Source: Cenarchaeum sp. SB0662_bin_33
Lineage (GTDB): Archaea > Thermoproteota > Nitrososphaeria > Nitrososphaerales > Nitrosopumilaceae
Assembly (NCBI GenBank): GCA_009840065.1
Contig: VXON01000083.1
Coordinates: 1 to 6,299, forward strand
DNA: 6,299 bases
Direction: 5' to 3'
Position numbers and translations under genes: made by a program. Below the pieces are notes generated by a model. It was given only the letters and a program-made list of their open reading frames with translations. It made no database searches and was not told the DNA's origin. Positions 5,129 to 6,299 of the stretch are shown here, in pieces; the stretch's first letter is position 1, and the number at the start of each line of letters is the position of its first letter.

Positions 5129-6093
5129 CGCAGCAACCCTGATACTTCCCGGGCAAAGTAAGTTATGATGATATCCGCGCCTGCCCGCTTTATGGACCCA
5201 AGCACCTCTAGCATGACTGCATTCTTGTCTATCATTCCCTGAGCATGCGCCGCATGCACCAGTGCATACTCGCCGGATACGCTATATGCTGCTATGGGTA
5301 TATCAAAGCGCCGACGGGACTCTGCCACCAGGTCCAGATATGTCATAGCGGGCTTGATCATTACAATATCAACACCCTCTTCAATATCCAAGGCCACCTC
5401 CATCATCGCCTGCCGGGGATTCGCATACGAAACCTGATACTCGCTACGATCCCCCTGCTTGGGGGCGCAGTCTGCTGCATCCCGGAACGGTGCGTACAGC
5501 GATGAATGGTGTTTTGCGCTGTGTGCCATGATTGCCACATTTGTATAGCCACCCTTGTCCAAATGCTCCCTTATGGCAGCAACTTGGCCATCCATCATTG
5601 CAGATGGTGAGACTACATCAACACCTGCCTTAGCATAGCTGGTCGCAATCTCCCCTAGATACTGTATTGTGGTATCGTTGTCGACGGCACCTTTTTTGTA
5701 TATGCCACAGTGGCCCGTATCAGTATACTGGCACATGCAGACATCTGCCATTATAACCATGTCTGGAGTTGATCTTCGGGTCTCACGTATGGCATTCTGT
5801 ACCACACCATCTTGGTCATAGGCTGCGCTGCCCAAACCATCCTTCACCTTTGGTATTCCGAACAGCATCACCGCAGATATTCCATCGGCTCGTATCTCCT
5901 GCATCTCATCATGGACCATTTGTGGGGGTATTCTCCTTATGCCCGGCATGGACTCTATGACTTGTGGCTCGCTCAACCCCTCCCCGACAAATACAGGGTA
6001 CACTAGGTCATCCAGACTTAGATGTGTCTCTTGTACCATCTTTCTGATATTTTCAGACCTTCGCAATCGACGCAGACGCTGCTTTGGAAACAC
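5125..6093 (-). CDS. hemB: Porphobilinogen synthase (delta-aminolevulinic acid dehydratase)
   Basis: This cytoplasmic enzyme condenses two 5-aminolevulinate molecules to porphobilinogen, the first common pyrrole of heme, siroheme and cobalamin synthesis. At 322 residues it has the usual length. The zinc site is fully present as D117-x-C119-x-C121-x-Y-x4-G-H-C129-G, so this is the zinc-dependent type rather than the magnesium (DxALDxY) type. The two active-site lysines are K194 in HSAKHHSSLY (Schiff base) and K247 in MIKPAMTYLD. The PFRDA at 202-206 and the SVSGEYA at 271-277 are family hallmarks. The start is GTG, placed by the N-terminal alignment (RLRRLRRSENIRKMV) and by a TATA box centred 26 bases upstream, implying a leaderless GTG message. 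hemB stands apart from other hem genes in this window, with its own promoter, and is followed by a coupled 103-residue protein. Confidence 0.97.
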   Translation of the reverse strand: MFPKQRLRRLRRSENIRKMVQETHLSLDDLVYPVFVGEGLSEPQVIESMPGIRRIPPQMVHDEMQEIRADGISAVMLFGIPKVKDGLGSAAYDQDGVVQNAIRETRRSTPDMVIMADVCMCQYTDTGHCGIYKKGAVDNDTTIQYLGEIATSYAKAGVDVVSPSAMMDGQVAAIREHLDKGGYTNVAIMAHSAKHHSSLYAPFRDAADCAPKQGDRSEYQVSYANPRQAMMEVALDIEEGVDIVMIKPAMTYLDLVAESRRRFDIPIAAYSVSGEYALVHAAHAQGMIDKNAVMLEVLGSIKRAGADIIITYFAREVSGLLR

Positions 6094-6100
6094 AGACTAT

Positions 6101-6140
6101 AATGTATGCTAGCAAAATATATTTTGTGCTCAATGTATGC
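6101..6140 (-). promoter_or_regulatory. hemB promoter: symmetric TATA box flanked by 9-bp direct repeats
   Basis: CAAAATATATTTTG (6113-6126) is a perfect 14-bp palindrome centred 26 bases upstream of the GTG at 6093. AATGTATGC occurs at 6101-6109 (between the TATA box and the transcription start) and again at 6132-6140 (upstream of the TATA box) in the same orientation. The copies are 31 bp apart, close to three helical turns, so a protein binding both copies would contact the same face of the DNA around the TATA box. The box is clear; the repeats as an operator are inference. Confidence 0.55.
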
Positions 6141-6299
6141 GACTACTCATCACACCACATTCGTTGAGGTTCCCCTACAACGTTAGATTGTACTCTAAAT
6201 TCACATATTTTGGCGGTCAAGATGAATCCATAAAAGTGGTTTTATTTGTAACAGCTCTCTATCCGGTACTAGTTGGTAATTATGGCATTTGGTTATATA
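6141..6299. other. Upstream region of hemB, no gene seen
   Basis: Non-coding on both strands as far as can be read. The sequence ends in TTATATA, which could be the TATA box of a rightward gene beginning beyond the window. GTGATGA (the C-box word of archaeal C/D guide RNAs) occurs on the minus strand near 6143-6149, but no matching D box (CTGA) sits at a suitable distance, so no guide RNA is called. Confidence 0.35.

Noticed and set aside
6127..6299. Possible C/D box guide RNA on the minus strand (GTGATGA near 6143-6149)
   Set aside because: No D box (CTGA) or C'/D' pair at usable spacing, so only a seven-base word supports it.
1..6299. CRISPR array, tRNA, rRNA, toxin-antitoxin or defence cassette
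   Set aside because: I looked for regularly spaced repeats, cloverleaf-like T-arm words and paired small genes with effector motifs, and found none.

Overview
The window looks like a stretch of archaeal chromosome, most likely from a thaumarchaeon (ammonia-oxidising, Nitrosopumilales/Cenarchaeum-like). This is an inference. It rests on AT-rich TATA boxes centred about 25 bases before start codons with no leader, heavy use of ATA for isoleucine, very short intergenic overlaps, a small CxxC/HxxC zinc protein of a kind I associate with that group, and the archaeal-style enzyme set. No rRNA or tRNA is visible to fix the taxonomy.

Layout. On the minus strand at the left (75-1501) lie a 43-residue zinc-binding mini-protein, a 124-residue protein I do not recognise, and a beta-hydroxyacid dehydrogenase of the 3-hydroxyisobutyrate/6-phosphogluconate dehydrogenase superfamily. 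The last two are joined by an ATGA stop/start overlap. A non-coding stretch (about 1502-2177) follows, with an AT-rich, palindrome-bearing promoter-like patch at 1839-1893. Next comes a 268-bp element with long terminal inverted repeats and a perfect 8-bp target duplication (2178-2461). It has no reading frame of its own and sits 12 bp upstream of the TATA box of the next gene.

On the plus strand, 2502-3428 encodes a homocysteine S-methyltransferase domain protein with no folate or B12 domains. After about 500 bp of AT-rich, apparently non-coding DNA there is a short-chain dehydrogenase (3928-4683). Converging on it from the right, on the minus strand, are hemB (porphobilinogen synthase, GTG start), an unrecognised 103-residue protein joined to hemB by a TTGA overlap, and a 36-residue single-pass membrane mini-protein. 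The mini-protein's stop codon overlaps the stop codon of the dehydrogenase.

Functionally the window is housekeeping (tetrapyrrole synthesis, methionine synthesis, two NAD(P)-dependent oxidoreductases) with several small uncharacterised proteins attached. I see no defence system, CRISPR array or transposase gene. The most distinctive items are the non-autonomous transposon-like element beside the methyltransferase promoter, and a symmetric TATA box at hemB flanked by 9-bp direct repeats exactly 31 bp apart.
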